Assembly: GCA_963802795.1 (NCBI GenBank)
Contig: CAWDJV010000005.1
Location: 1,116,001 to 1,180,000 of the forward strand
Reading direction: 5' to 3'
Origin: JAIBJN01 sp963802795
Lineage (GTDB): Bacteria > Actinomycetota > Thermoleophilia > Gaiellales > Gaiellaceae
Length of the DNA stretch: 64,000 nt
Shown: positions 9,714 to 18,546 of the stretch, piece after piece
How positions within the stretch are numbered: the first letter of the stretch is position 1
Layout: each line of letters opens with the position of its first letter
Translations under genes and position numbers: made by a program
Notes under the pieces: generated by a model
What the model was told of the DNA's origin: nothing
Databases searched by the model: none
The model's input: only the letters and a program-made list of their open reading frames with translations

Positions 9714-10055
9714 TCAACGCAGCGTGCGGGAGTCGTCGCGCACGTTGAGCGCCGCTTCGAAGCTCTCGAGCGGATTTTCCCCGGTCGCCTCCCGGAACGC
9801 GGCGGGGATCTGCCGTCGCCGGCTTACTCCAAGCTTCGAGCGCAGGACATCGGCATGTGCCTTCGCCGTCCGGGGCGAGACGCCGAGCCGTTCGGCGATC
9901 TCGAGGTTGGAGCATCCGACGGCGATTAGTCTGACGACTTGCCGCTGGCGCTCCGTGAACCGGATTCCACCGTGTAGGCTCGAACATGTCGGGGATCTTG
10001 GCAGTGGAGGGCCCGATCGGCTATTGGCTCGGGGGCTGATCTCTGCGCCTACGCC
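9714..10055 (-). pseudogene. LuxR-type helix-turn-helix remnant without a start codon
   Basis: A minus-strand frame ending at 9714 encodes a complete LuxR DNA-binding domain (FTERQRQVVRLIAVGCSNLE, then IAERLGVSPRTAKAHADVLRSKLG), about 55 residues, plus a 25-residue tail. Upstream the frame is open only to the TAG at 10056-10058 and contains no ATG, GTG or TTG; the sole near-cognate is a CTG. It therefore looks like the end of a larger regulator whose N-terminal part was lost next to the adenosine-deaminase-like gene, or a gene read from an unusual start. The domain itself is well conserved. Confidence 0.6.
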
Positions 10056-11080
10056 CTAGGGCGTACGAAAGCGGCCGCGTGCCCGCGCGCGTTGACCGCT
10101 GCCGCCTCCTCCCGCTCCAGGGCGCCGATGCGGAGCAGAAGCGCCAGCTCGTCGCGGAGGTGCGTCTGCATCATCTCCGGCCCGTCGGTGGCGACCGTGA
10201 ACGCGACCTCGCGGTCGGCGAAGGCGCGCACGGTGTCCCGCAGCTCGTCCTCGTCCGCGAGCGCGCCGGTGAGGAGGTTCGAGCTGGGGCAGATCTCGAG
10301 CACGGTGCCCTGCTCGCGCAGGAGCCGCATCGTCTCCTCGTCCTGCGCGGCGAGGATGCCGTGGCCGATGCGCTCCGGGCGGAGGTGCTCGACCACCTCG
10401 CCGACCTCCTCGATCCCCTTCGTGCCGCCCTCCTCGCCGACGTGGATCGTCACGCCGAGCCCGCCGGCGCGCGCCTCCTCGACGAGCGGCGCCAGCTCGC
10501 GGTAGGCGTAGCGGCCGCCGTCGGGCCGCGGGCCGGCGATGTCGACGCCCACGACCCCGCGGTCGGAGTAGCGGATCGCCTTCTCGACGATGACCCCGTT
10601 CTGCTCCTGCGTGAACGTGCGGTCCATCATCAGGATGAGGCCGGCGCTCACCTTCGGGTACTCGAGGCGGGCAAGGTCGAGCCCTCGCGAGGCGGCCATG
10701 ATGATGTGGTCGAGGTCGCGCTCGCCGCCGCGGTTTCGCTTCATCGGGTTGAAGCGAAGCTCGAGCGTCGTGATGTTCTGGGTCCGGTAGGCGCCGCCGA
10801 TGGCGCCGTGCACCGAGCGCTCGACTGCGAGAGGGCTCGACTGGATCAGCTCCGTCCACTTGTAGATGGCGTCGAGCTCGGGCAGGCCCTTGACGCCGCG
10901 CGGGTCGACGGTGACGAGCTCCTCGAAGTCCCAGTAGTCCTTGACGGGGAGCGCGATCCCCTGCTCGTGGGCGAGCGTCCACATGACGGCGGGGTCGACG
11001 GAGCCGCCGAGGTGCGTGTGCAGCTCGGCGAGGCCCTCGCGGCTCAGCTCGGCGACGAGGGCGGCGCTCTCGTCGGCCAC
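10049..11080 (-). CDS. adenosine-deaminase-like metal-dependent amidohydrolase
   Basis: 343 residues. Metal and catalytic motifs of the adenosine/adenine deaminase family are present: H-T-H-L-G-G near residue 21, HVGEEGG near 205, RIGHG near 237 and TDGPEMM near 290 in place of the usual N-T-D-D-P. It should hydrolyse the amino group of adenosine, adenine or a related purine in the cytosol. GTG start at 11080 with GGGAGG six bases upstream; the start overlaps the aminotransferase stop in TAGTG, so the two genes are coupled. A 14-bp palindrome (ACGCCCTAGGGCGT, 10051-10064) covers the stop region. Confidence 0.85.
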   Translation of the reverse strand: MADESAALVAELSREGLAELHTHLGGSVDPAVMWTLAHEQGIALPVKDYWDFEELVTVDPRGVKGLPELDAIYKWTELIQSSPLAVERSVHGAIGGAYRTQNITTLELRFNPMKRNRGGERDLDHIIMAASRGLDLARLEYPKVSAGLILMMDRTFTQEQNGVIVEKAIRYSDRGVVGVDIAGPRPDGGRYAYRELAPLVEEARAGGLGVTIHVGEEGGTKGIEEVGEVVEHLRPERIGHGILAAQDEETMRLLREQGTVLEICPSSNLLTGALADEDELRDTVRAFADREVAFTVATDGPEMMQTHLRDELALLLRIGALEREEAAAVNARGHAAAFVRPRA

Positions 11081-12282
11081 TACTGCCTCCCGGCGACCGC
11101 GGCGGCGAGCGTGCCGCCCGCGAGCCGCTCGGGGATCGTCCGGAGCCGCTCGACCGGCTCGGCGCTGAAGACGAAGCGGACGTGCCGCTCGGCGACCGGG
11201 CCGCCCCAGCCGACCATCGCCGTCGCGGCGATCGAGCTCTCCTCGAGCAGGAGGCGCGAGGCGGTCGGCGCGTCGAGGCCGAGCTCGGCGACGTCGAGGA
11301 GCAGCGACCAGCCGCCTCCCGGGGCTGACGAACGGCCAGTCGGGCAGCCCCTGGAGCATCGTGTCGCGGCGGCGCTCGAGCTCGGCGACGCACTCGGCGA
11401 CGTGATCCTGCGGACCGCGCAGGACGGCCGCGCCCGCCGCGCGCGCGATCCCGACCGGCGTCGTCGTGTTGTAGACGTGCGCCCAGCCGGCGTCCTCGAC
11501 CGTCGCGGCCGGCCCGGCGACCCAGCCGACGCGCCAGCCGATCATCCGGTGCTCCTTCGAGAGCGAGCCGACGACGATCGTCCGCTCGGCCATGCCCTCG
11601 TGGTGGAGCGGGTGGACGAGCGGGCGGCCGTCGAAGAGGAGCCGCTCCATCGCCGAGTCGTAGATCAGGAAGAGGTCGCGGTCGCGGCAGAGGTCGCAGA
11701 CGAGCCGCCAGTCCTCCTCGTCGAAGGTGCCCCCGGACGGCATCGACGGGCTCATCAGCATCATGCCCGCCGTCGCGTCCCCGACCGCGGCCGCGAGCGC
11801 GTCGCGGTCGAGCCGCCACTCGCCGCTCTCGGCCCGGAAGGGGACGAGCTTCGGCGTGCCGCCGGCCAGGTGGACGCGGTTGACGATGCCCGCGTAGGTC
11901 GGGTCGGTGACGACCACCTCGTCGCCGGGGTCGACGGTGACGAGGAGGGCGTTCAGGAGCCCCTCCATGCCGCCGCAGGTGATGACGATCTCCCGCTCGG
12001 GGTCGTACGAATGCCCCGTCCGCTCGGCGAGGAAGGCCGCGATCGCCGCGCGGAGGTCGAGGTCGCCGGTGAACGGGAGCCAGCTGTTCGCCTCGGGAGT
12101 CTCGAGGCTCTCCGCCGTGACGCGCACCGCCTCGGGCGGGAGCGGGCAGGTCCGTGTCGAGGTTCTCCATGCGGAGGACGGGCCAGCGTCGAGCTCGCCC
12201 GCGCGGGCTCGTCGGCCGCCGCCGCGACCCGGTCGATGCCGAAGCCGCGGATCGGCTCGAGCCGCTTCGCCCGCTTGATCAC
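11080..12282 (-). CDS. PLP-dependent aminotransferase class I/II (multiple frameshifts)
   Basis: About 400 residues when read through several one-base shifts. The central part (about 12150 down to 11330) has fold type I features: VTDPTYAGIVNR, MSPSMPSGGTF, IYDSAME and the PLP-lysine region VVGSLSKEHRMIGWRVGW. An extra base in GGGG at 11321-11324 moves the frame; the C-terminal part then runs to TAG at 11080-11082. The N-terminal 45 codons (12282-12145) need three more single-base corrections to join VIKRAKRLEPIRGFG, MENLDTDLP and PEAVRVTAE. Such clustered indels with conserved protein on both sides suggest poor local sequence. Start GTG 12282 sits 8 nt behind a TAGACT -10 element. Confidence 0.8.
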
Positions 12283-12290
12283 GGCGACCG

Positions 12291-12296
12291 AGTCTA
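12291..12296 (-). promoter_or_regulatory. -10 element of the aminotransferase/deaminase operon
   Basis: On the minus strand TAGACT is separated by 8 nt from the GTG start at 12282, predicting a leaderless or near-leaderless mRNA. It lies back-to-back with the -10 of the divergent glycosyltransferase gene. Confidence 0.5.
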
Positions 12297-12311
12297 ATCA
12301 GGCCGGATGGA

Positions 12312-12317
12312 TAGGGT
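12312..12317 (+). promoter_or_regulatory. -10 element of the glycosyltransferase operon
   Basis: TAGGGT, 6 nt before the ATG at 12324. The distance places the transcription start on or next to the A of the start codon, so the mRNA should be leaderless. Confidence 0.5.
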
Positions 12318-12323
12318 TCCGGC

Positions 12324-13474
12324 ATGAAGGTCGGCATCGTCGTGCCGTACTCGTACTCCTTCTGGGGCGGGGTCCAGGAGCACGCCGACCACCAGGCCCG
12401 GGCGCTCATCCGCCTCGGCGTCGACGCCCGGATCATCATGGGGCACGACCCGCCGGGGCGGCTCACCTGGCTCCTCCACCCGAAGCAGGGACGGCACAAC
12501 CGCCCGCCCGACTACGTCATGCCGGTCGGCCGCTCGGTGATCGTGCCGGCGAACGCGTCGCTCCCGAACATCATCCTCAGCCCCCCGGCCATGCTCCGGA
12601 TGCGGAGGATCTGGGCGGAGGAGCGCTTCGACGTCGTCCACGTCCACGAGCCGCTCGCCCCGGTCCTCTCCGCCTTCGCGCTCGCGCACCGCGCCGTGCC
12701 CGCTCGTGGCCACCTGCCACTCGGCCGGCGACCGGCTGGGCTGGTATCCGCTCGGGAAGGCGTTCTGGGGCGTCCTCGCGACCCGCATCGACCAGCGGAT
12801 CGCCGTCTCGGAGTCCGCCCGGCGCGCCGCCGAGCCGTACATCGGCGGGCCGATCGAGGTGATCCCGAACGGCATCGACCTCCCTCCCGAGGCCGATCCG
12901 GGCGGGCGCAACGGCGACATCGTCTTCATCGGCAGGAACGAGCCGCGGAAAGGCCTGCCGGTCCTCCTCCAGGCGTGGCCGCGGATTCGGGAGAGCACGG
13001 GGGCACGGCTGCGGCTCGTCGGGGCCGACCCGCTCTCCGTGCGCTGGCTCGCGCGCCGGCGGGGCTTCTCGCTCGACGGGCGTCGACCTCCTGGGCGCCG
13101 TCCACGAGGAGGAGCTCACCGCCGAGCTCCAGGCCGCCGCCCTGCTCGTGGCGCCGTCCCTCGGCGGCGAGAGCTTCGGGATGGTGCTGACACGGGCGTT
13201 CTCCTGCGCGACGCCGGTCGTCGCCTCCAACATCGAGGGCTACGCGCAGGTCGCCGACCACGACGAGACGGGCATCCTCGTGCCGCCCGGCGACGTCGAC
13301 GCGCTCGCGGAGGCGGTCATCGAGCTGCTCGGGGACGAAGAGCGCCGGCGCGCGTTCGGCGCCGCCGCGCGGACGGCCGCCGAGGCGTACTCGTGGGATC
13401 GCATCGCGCGGCGCCTGCTCGACGTCTACGAGCGGCTCGTCGCTCCCGGCGAGCCCGTCAAGGCGGCGGCTTGA
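12324..13474 (+). CDS. GT4-family glycosyltransferase (PimA-like; two frameshifts)
   Basis: About 382 residues after correction. The N-terminal Rossmann domain begins MKVGIVVPYSYSFWGGVQEH, with DVVHVHEPLAP near residue 110; the C-terminal domain has VIPNGIDL, FIGRNEPRKGLPVLL and the donor-binding region APSLGGESFGMVLTRAFSC, ending DVYERLVAPGEPVK. Extra C bases at 12699-12701 and at 13081 split the frame in three. This layout is that of retaining GT-B enzymes acting on phosphatidyl-myo-inositol or other lipid acceptors; substrate is not determined. The last codon overlaps the TTG start of the next, membrane-protein gene. Confidence 0.85.
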
Positions 13475-14509
13475 GGCGGTTCCTGCGCGTGCCGACGAGC
13501 CGCGCGGCGCGCCTCGCGCTCATCATCGCCCCGATCGCCGGGCTGGTCGTCCTCGTCGTCTGGCGCGGCCCCGACCCGGGCGTCGTCGAGCGCGCCTTGA
13601 GGGATGTCGAGTGGGAGTGGGTGGCCGTCGCCGTTCTCCTCAACCTCTTCTCGGTGGTCGTCCGCGCCTTCGCCTGGGACGTCGTCATCAAGCACTCGAT
13701 TCCGCCGCCCTGGCCGGCGCGCAGGACGGTCTTCTCGGCGTACTGCGTGGGCCTCCTCGGAAACGCGGCGCTGCCGGGGCGGGTCGGCGAGCTCGCGCGG
13801 GTCGCGATCGTGACGCGGCACATCCGCCGCCGCCCGGGGACCTGGGCCACGATCGTCGGGACGGTCTTCGCCCACCGGCTCTTCGACGTGGTCGCCGCGG
13901 TCGCCCTCGTTCTCTTCACGCTCTACGTGGCGCCGATCCCGGATTGGGCCGAGCCCGTCCTCGCCGTCGTCGTCGGCATCGGCGTCGGGCTCCTGATCGC
14001 AGGCTTCCTGATGGCGCGGCGGCACCACCGGCCGCTCACCGAGGAGCTGGGCGCCTTCCGCCGCCTCCTCCGCGCGGCGCGCCACGGGCTGACGGTGCTC
14101 CGCCGCCCCGGCCCGGCCTTCGAGGCGCCTCGCGTTCCAGCTCGTCGGCTGGATCGCCCAGCTCCTGGCGGTCTACACGGCGATGCTCGCGTTCCGGATC
14201 GACGCGACCTTCCCGAAGGCGGCGCTCGTCCTCGTCATGATCAACCTCGTCACGCTCTTCCCCTTCTGGCCGGGGAACGTCGGGCTCGTCCAGGCAGCAG
14301 TCGCCGCGGCGCTCCTGCCCTACGGCACCAGCTACGGCCACGGGTTCCTCTTCGGGATCGGGCTTCAGGCCATCGAGGCAGCCGTGGGCGTCGGCCTCGG
14401 CTTCGTCTTCCTCGCGCGGGAGGGCTTCACCTTCGCCATGCTCAGGCGCATGCCGGAGGTCACGGACGTGGATCTCGACGAGGACGAGCGGGTCGAGCGG
14501 ATCGCCTAG
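13471..14509 (+). CDS. flippase-like integral membrane protein (UPF0104/LPG-synthase transmembrane family; frameshifted)
   Basis: About 345 residues. Start TTG 13471 overlaps the glycosyltransferase stop; GTG 13489 is an alternative. Six to eight membrane segments are visible, including LALIIAPIAGLVVLVVW and ALVLFTLYVAPIP, together with the family motif GNAALPGRVGELARV. One surplus C at 14127-14129 shifts the frame; the C-terminal part continues with MLAFRIDATFPKAALVLVMI and ends in an acidic tail. Proteins of this family next to glycosyltransferases are thought to move or present lipid-linked sugars; a second homologue lies at 34600-35613. Confidence 0.8.
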
Positions 14510-14721
14510 CCGGGCGGCCCCGGGGCATCGCTACCGGTGCTCGGCCGGTCCGCCGGCGTCTCCTCCGGCGTGTCCTCCTGGCCCCCCGGCGTGTGCTCCT
14601 TGACCTCGTCGACCGCCTGGCCGCCGAGATCCTGGGCCTTGTCGGCCCCTTCCTGCGCGTAATCGGTGGCCTTGTCGGCCGTTTCTTCGCCACGTCCGAG
14701 CAACTTGTCGAGCCAACCCAT
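14506..14721 (-). CDS. small acidic hydrophilic protein
   Basis: 71 residues starting MGWLDKLLGRGEETADKATD. An excellent Shine-Dalgarno (AGGAGG, 5 nt before the ATG at 14721) supports it as a real gene. An amphipathic N-terminal helix is followed by Glu/Lys/Ala-rich low-complexity sequence resembling CsbD or LEA-like stress proteins, and a Pro/Thr/Asp-rich tail. No catalytic domain. It converges with the flippase-like gene, the two stops overlapping by 4 nt. Function unknown. Confidence 0.7.
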   Translation of the reverse strand: MGWLDKLLGRGEETADKATDYAQEGADKAQDLGGQAVDEVKEHTPGGQEDTPEETPADRPSTGSDAPGPPG

Positions 14722-14762
14722 GGCAACCTCCTTCGCTGGAGCGGCCAGCATAACCGGAGCGG

Positions 14763-15581
14763 TCAGTAGCCGGAGCGGCCCAGGAACTCGAGCACGAGGG
14801 CGTTGAATTCCTCCGGCCGCTCGAGCGCGGGCAGGTGCGCCGTCTCGAGCTCGGCGCTTTCCGCGCCGGGGATCTCGCGCCCGAGCCGGGCGGCGATCGC
14901 GCGGAAGAGCTCGACGTCGTGCGTCCCCACGACGACGAGCGTCGGGACGCCGATCTCTCCGAGCCTCTCCGCGGCGGGCGGGTCGGACCACTGCGCGGGC
15001 CCCGGAGGCGGCGTTCGCTCGTAGGCCGGGACGAGGATCTCGAAGGAGCGGCGCTGCATCTCTCCCAGGCGTTCGCGGACCTCCTGGGGGACCGGCGCGG
15101 CGTCGCGGCCCCGGCCGTCGAGCCACGTGCGCAGGTTGAGCTCCACGGCCTCGTCGATCTTCCCGGAGTCCAGCAGCTCGTCCTCCTCCTCGTCGAAGGC
15201 GTCGAACTCGGGCGAGCCCTCGTCCCCGGTCAGCCCCGGATCGACGAGCACGAGCGCCCCGACGCGGTCCGGGTGCGTGAGCGCGAGGTCGAGCGCGACC
15301 CGCCCGCCCAGCGAGTTGCCGACGACGGCCGCCCGGTCGACGCCGAGGTGGTCGAGCAGGGCGCGGACGTCCTCGACGTACGAGAACGGGCCGCCCGGAA
15401 GCTCCGTCTCGCCGAAGCCGCGGAGGTCGGGGCGGACGACGAGGTGCCGTTCGGCGAATGCGTCCACCTGTCCGTCCCAGAGCCGCCGGTCGCCGACGCC
15501 GGCGTGGAGGAGCACAACGGCGGGCCCCTCGCCGGCCGTCTCGTAGGCGAGGTCCACTCCGTTGAGGCGGGCGACCGTCAG
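14763..15581 (-). CDS. alpha/beta hydrolase fold protein
   Basis: About 264-272 residues. Oxyanion segment VVLLHAGVGDRRLWDGQ, nucleophile elbow GNSLGG (serine), acid VVGTHDVELF and histidine TAHLPALE are all present, so this is a complete esterase/hydrolase-like enzyme of the haloalkane dehalogenase-like branch. No ATG, GTG or TTG lies at the expected N-terminus: the conserved start (LTVARLNGVDLAYE) begins with CTG at 15581, while the first standard codon is GTG at 15557. It lies directly behind the cNMP-binding gene in the same direction, separated by a 12-bp tandem duplication. Substrate unknown. Confidence 0.8.
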   Translation of the reverse strand: MTVARLNGVDLAYETAGEGPAVVLLHAGVGDRRLWDGQVDAFAERHLVVRPDLRGFGETELPGGPFSYVEDVRALLDHLGVDRAAVVGNSLGGRVALDLALTHPDRVGALVLVDPGLTGDEGSPEFDAFDEEEDELLDSGKIDEAVELNLRTWLDGRGRDAAPVPQEVRERLGEMQRRSFEILVPAYERTPPPGPAQWSDPPAAERLGEIGVPTLVVVGTHDVELFRAIAARLGREIPGAESAELETAHLPALERPEEFNALVLEFLGRSGY

Positions 15582-15584
15582 TTT

Positions 15585-15608
15585 TAGGCCTGGGCCTAGG
15601 CCTGGGCC
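15585..15608. repeat. 12-bp tandem duplication at a gene junction
   Basis: TAGGCCTGGGCC occurs twice in direct tandem (15585-15596, 15597-15608). On the minus strand it duplicates the last codons and stop of the cNMP-binding gene (A-Q-A-stop, then again A-Q-A-stop), lengthening the gap to the hydrolase gene. Confidence 0.8.
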
Positions 15609-16000
15609 TCGCGGTTGCGGCGGGCGAGCTCCTGGAGAAGCGCCCAGGCCACCTGCGGGTGCTCCTCGACGAAGGGCCTGAACTCCCAGGGCGTGAGCCC
15701 GTAGCAGAGCAGGTCGGTGGCGGCCATGATCGACGCGGAGCGAACGCCGTCGTCGATGAGGGCGATCTCGCCGAAGTAGTCGCCGGGGCCGAGCGTCGCG
15801 CGGTGCTCGCCGGCGATCGAGACGTCCGCGTTCCCCTCCGCGATCACGAAGAAGCCGGCGCCCGTCGCGCCTTCGGTCGTCACCTCCGCGCCCTCGGGAA
15901 AGCGGCGCTCGTGCATCTGGCGGGCGAGGACCTCGAGGTCCTTCTCCTCCAGGTCGTTGAAGAGCGGGACGTTCCTGACCGCGTCGAGTGGAGCGCTCAT
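15596..16000 (-). CDS. single-domain cyclic-nucleotide-binding protein
   Basis: 134 residues consisting only of a CRP-type cNMP-binding beta-barrel: LFNDLEEKDLEVLARQM at the start, EGAEVTTEGATGAGFFVI in the barrel and the phosphate-binding cassette YFGEIALIDDGVRSASI with the conserved E and R. There is no C-terminal DNA-binding domain, so it must act by protein contact or as a nucleotide buffer. A TATGAT -10 lies 8 nt before the ATG. A second protein of the same design is encoded at 56777-57205. Confidence 0.88.
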   Translation of the reverse strand: MSAPLDAVRNVPLFNDLEEKDLEVLARQMHERRFPEGAEVTTEGATGAGFFVIAEGNADVSIAGEHRATLGPGDYFGEIALIDDGVRSASIMAATDLLCYGLTPWEFRPFVEEHPQVAWALLQELARRNREAQA

Positions 16001-16008
16001 GGCGCTCG

Positions 16009-16014
16009 ATCATA
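16009..16014 (-). promoter_or_regulatory. -10 element of the cNMP-binding protein gene
   Basis: TATGAT on the minus strand, 8 nt before the ATG at 16000; predicted leaderless mRNA. Confidence 0.55.
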
Positions 16015-16050
16015 AAGGGCAGTGGCGCGGCACGGCGAACTGAGAAGGCC

Positions 16051-17157
16051 GTGCGCACCCAGGCGGCTCTCTACGAGGAGATCGACCTCGAGCTCTCGTG
16101 GTCCGAGGCCGACCTGCCCGAGCGGGAACGCACGAAGCACGTCCACCGGCTTCATCCCTACCTCGGCAAGTTCGTGCCGCAGCTCGTGGAGGTCTTCCTC
16201 AACCGCTACGGGACGCCCGGGCGGCTCGTCTGGGATCCGTTCGCCGGGTCCGGGACGACCCTCGTCGAGGCGAACGCCTTCGGAGCCCGCGCGGCCGGGT
16301 GCGACGTCTCCGCCTTCAACTGCCTGCTCGCGCGGGTCAAGACCGCCGAGTACGAGCGGGACGCGCTGCTCGCGGACGCCGAGCTCGTCTCGGTCCCCGG
16401 CGACGCTCGAGGACACGAGCCGCCCTCGCCGTACCTGGCCGAGTGGTTCGCGCCGCGCGCCCTCGGCGAGCTCCTCGCCTTCCGGGACCGGATCGAGCAG
16501 ACCGCGTACCCCGACCTCTGGCGGGTCGTGCTCTCCCGGGCCGCGCGCTCGGCCCGGCTCGCGCGGCACTTCGACCTGGACTTCCCGGGGGAACCGGTGC
16601 GGAGCGAGTACTTCTGCCACAAGCACCGCCGGACGTGCCGGCCGGTCGACGAGGCGGAGAAGTTCCTGCGGCGCTACGTGCGGGACGCCGTCCGGCGCGT
16701 CCTCGAGTTCGGCGAGATCCGCCGGAGCGCCGAGGCGACGGTCCTGCACGGGGACGCGCGGACGCTCGACCCGCCCGGGCCGGTCGACCTCGTCGTGACG
16801 TCGCCGCCGTACCCGGGCCTGATCGACTACCACGAGCAGCACGTCTACGCCTTCGAGCTTCTCGGCCTCGAGCGCCGCGACGAGGAGGAGATCGGGCGCG
16901 GCCTGAGCGGGTACTGCGGGGCCGTCGCCGAGATCCTCGCCCGCGCCCGCAGGGCTCTGCGCCCCGGCGGCCGGGTCGTCGTCGTCGTCAACGACCGGCG
17001 GGGGCTCTACGACGGGATCCTGGCGGAGGCCGGGCTTCGCCTCGAGCAGAGGGTCGTCAGGCACGTGAACCGGCGAACGGGCCGGCGCAAGGGCGAGTAC
17101 TTCGAGGAGGTTCTCGTGGGCGTCCCGGCGCGGCGGCCCGTCAGGGCGCGGGCCTGA
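16051..17157 (+). CDS. orphan DNA methyltransferase (N4-cytosine/N6-adenine, TSPPY type)
   Basis: 368 residues. Motif I DPFAGSGTTLVEA is near residue 57, and the catalytic motif IV TSPPYPGLIDYHEQH is near residue 250, so the order is that of beta/DNA-methylase enzymes acting on an exocyclic amino group. Between them is an inserted segment with FCHKHRRTCRPVDEAEKF, a Cys-His-His-Cys cluster that may bind metal. GTG 16051 is preferred (GAAGG 5 nt upstream); an earlier ATG at 15988 would overlap the divergent gene. No restriction endonuclease gene is adjacent, so a regulatory or housekeeping methylase is likelier than a restriction system. Confidence 0.8.
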   Translation: MRTQAALYEEIDLELSWSEADLPERERTKHVHRLHPYLGKFVPQLVEVFLNRYGTPGRLVWDPFAGSGTTLVEANAFGARAAGCDVSAFNCLLARVKTAEYERDALLADAELVSVPGDARGHEPPSPYLAEWFAPRALGELLAFRDRIEQTAYPDLWRVVLSRAARSARLARHFDLDFPGEPVRSEYFCHKHRRTCRPVDEAEKFLRRYVRDAVRRVLEFGEIRRSAEATVLHGDARTLDPPGPVDLVVTSPPYPGLIDYHEQHVYAFELLGLERRDEEEIGRGLSGYCGAVAEILARARRALRPGGRVVVVVNDRRGLYDGILAEAGLRLEQRVVRHVNRRTGRRKGEYFEEVLVGVPARRPVRARA

Positions 17158-17353
17158 CCGCCTCGGCCCGGCGCCCGAGCTCCTCGATCTTCCCCTCCGC
17201 CGCGTCGAGCTTGCCGACGCAGCGGCGGTAGAGCTCCTCGCCGCGTTCCCAGAGCCGCACGGCGTCCTCGAGGTCGGCCCGACCGCTCTCGAGCTCGGCG
17301 ACGATCCGCTCGAGCTCCGCCCGGTCTTCCTCGAAGGTCGGCTGCTCCGTCAC
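17141..17353 (-). CDS. xseB: exodeoxyribonuclease VII small subunit
   Basis: 70 residues with the family pattern FEEDRAELERIVAELESGRA and LEDAVRLWERGEELYRRC, a helical protein that binds several copies to the large subunit. GTG start overlaps the last codons of the large-subunit gene by 4 nt. The 3' end overlaps the convergent methyltransferase gene by 17 nt. Confidence 0.92.
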   Translation of the reverse strand: MTEQPTFEEDRAELERIVAELESGRADLEDAVRLWERGEELYRRCVGKLDAAEGKIEELGRRAEAVRPAP

Positions 17354-18507
17354 GGCTCCGTGTCCTCGACCCGTGCGCCGAAGCCGCCTTCGGCGAGCTC
17401 GACGGCGACCCGCGTGCCCTCGGAGAGCGCGGCGGACGAGCGGACGATCGCGCCGTCCGCCCTGACGACGGCGTAGCCGCGGGCGATCGTCGAGCGCGGG
17501 GAGAGCGCGCGCAGCCGCCCGGCGAGGCCGTCGAGCCGCGCCCGCTTGCGCTCCAGGAGGAGGGCAGGAGCCCGCGTCAGCCTCGCCGCGTCGGCCGCGA
17601 GCGCCTGGCGCGAGCGCTCGAGGATGCGCCGGGTGTCGCGGCCGAGCGTCGCGCGGAGGCGATCGAGCTCGGCTCGGAGCTCCCGCTCGTCCGGGACGAC
17701 GAGCCGCGCTGCGGCCGTCGGCGTCGAGGCGCGCACGTCGGCCGCGAGGTCGCAGAGGGGCGTGTCCTGCTCGTGCCCGACCGCCGAGACGACCGGAACC
17801 GGGCAGGCGGCGAGGGCCCTGACGACCCGCTCGTCGCTGAAGGGGAGGAGGTCCTCGAAGCTCCCGCCGCCGCGCGCGACGACGACGACGTCCACCTCGG
17901 GCTCGCCGGCGAGCGTCGTGAGGGTCGCCGCGACGGCGCCCGCCGCCTGCGGCCCCTGGACGTAGGTCTCCGCGACGAGGATGCACGCCGCCGGGAAGCG
18001 CGCGGTGACCGCAGTGACGAAGTCGCGCTTCGCGGCCGCCTCGTTCCCGGTGAGGAGCCCGATGCGCCGCGGGAGGAGCGGCAGCGGCCGCTTCCGCTCC
18101 GGCGCGAAGAGGCCCTCCGCGGCGAGCTTCCGCCTGAGGCGCTCGATGCGCGCGAGAGCGTCGCCGAGGCCGAGCGGCTCGAGCGAGAGCGCCCGCAGCT
18201 GGAAGGTGCCGCGGGCCTCGTAGAGCTCGGGCCGGCCGAAGACGTGCGCCCGGTCTCCGTCCGCGAGCTCGAGCCGAAGGGCGTCGAAGGTCGTCCGCGG
18301 CATCGTCACCGGCAGGCACGACCCGTCCTCGAGGTCCTTGAGCGTGAAGAAGACGCTCGCCCAGGCGGCCTGGCGCCGAAGCTCGGTGATCTCGCCCTCG
18401 ACCCAGAGCGACGGCAGCCGCGTCAGCCACGATGCGACTCCGCGGTTGAACGCGGCCACGGAGTAGACCTTGCGGTCGCCGTAGAGCGTCGGCTCGACCT
18501 TCACCAC
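17350..18507 (-). CDS. xseA: exodeoxyribonuclease VII large subunit
   Basis: 385 residues, slightly short for the family but complete. N-terminal OB-fold (VAAFNRGVASWLTRLPSLWVEG split over residues 18-40), then the catalytic domain with IGLLTGNEAAAKRDF, VVVARGGGSFEDLLPF and SAVGHEQDTPLCDLAADVRASTPTAA spread over residues 150-280, and a C-terminal coiled coil. It degrades single-stranded DNA to oligonucleotides in both directions. A TACAGT hexamer (minus strand, 18511-18516) lies 3 nt before GTG 18507 and 6 nt before a second GTG at 18504, so the mRNA should be leaderless and may begin at the second GTG. Confidence 0.95.
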   Translation of the reverse strand: MVKVEPTLYGDRKVYSVAAFNRGVASWLTRLPSLWVEGEITELRRQAAWASVFFTLKDLEDGSCLPVTMPRTTFDALRLELADGDRAHVFGRPELYEARGTFQLRALSLEPLGLGDALARIERLRRKLAAEGLFAPERKRPLPLLPRRIGLLTGNEAAAKRDFVTAVTARFPAACILVAETYVQGPQAAGAVAATLTTLAGEPEVDVVVVARGGGSFEDLLPFSDERVVRALAACPVPVVSAVGHEQDTPLCDLAADVRASTPTAAARLVVPDERELRAELDRLRATLGRDTRRILERSRQALAADAARLTRAPALLLERKRARLDGLAGRLRALSPRSTIARGYAVVRADGAIVRSSAALSEGTRVAVELAEGGFGARVEDTEP

Positions 18508-18546
18508 CCGACTGTAGCTCAGCCCGGGGTTCCTAAAAAGCGCGGA

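Noticed and set aside
16051..17157. Restriction-modification system
   Set aside because: Methyltransferase present but neighbours are a cNMP-binding protein and exonuclease VII; no endonuclease or specificity gene.
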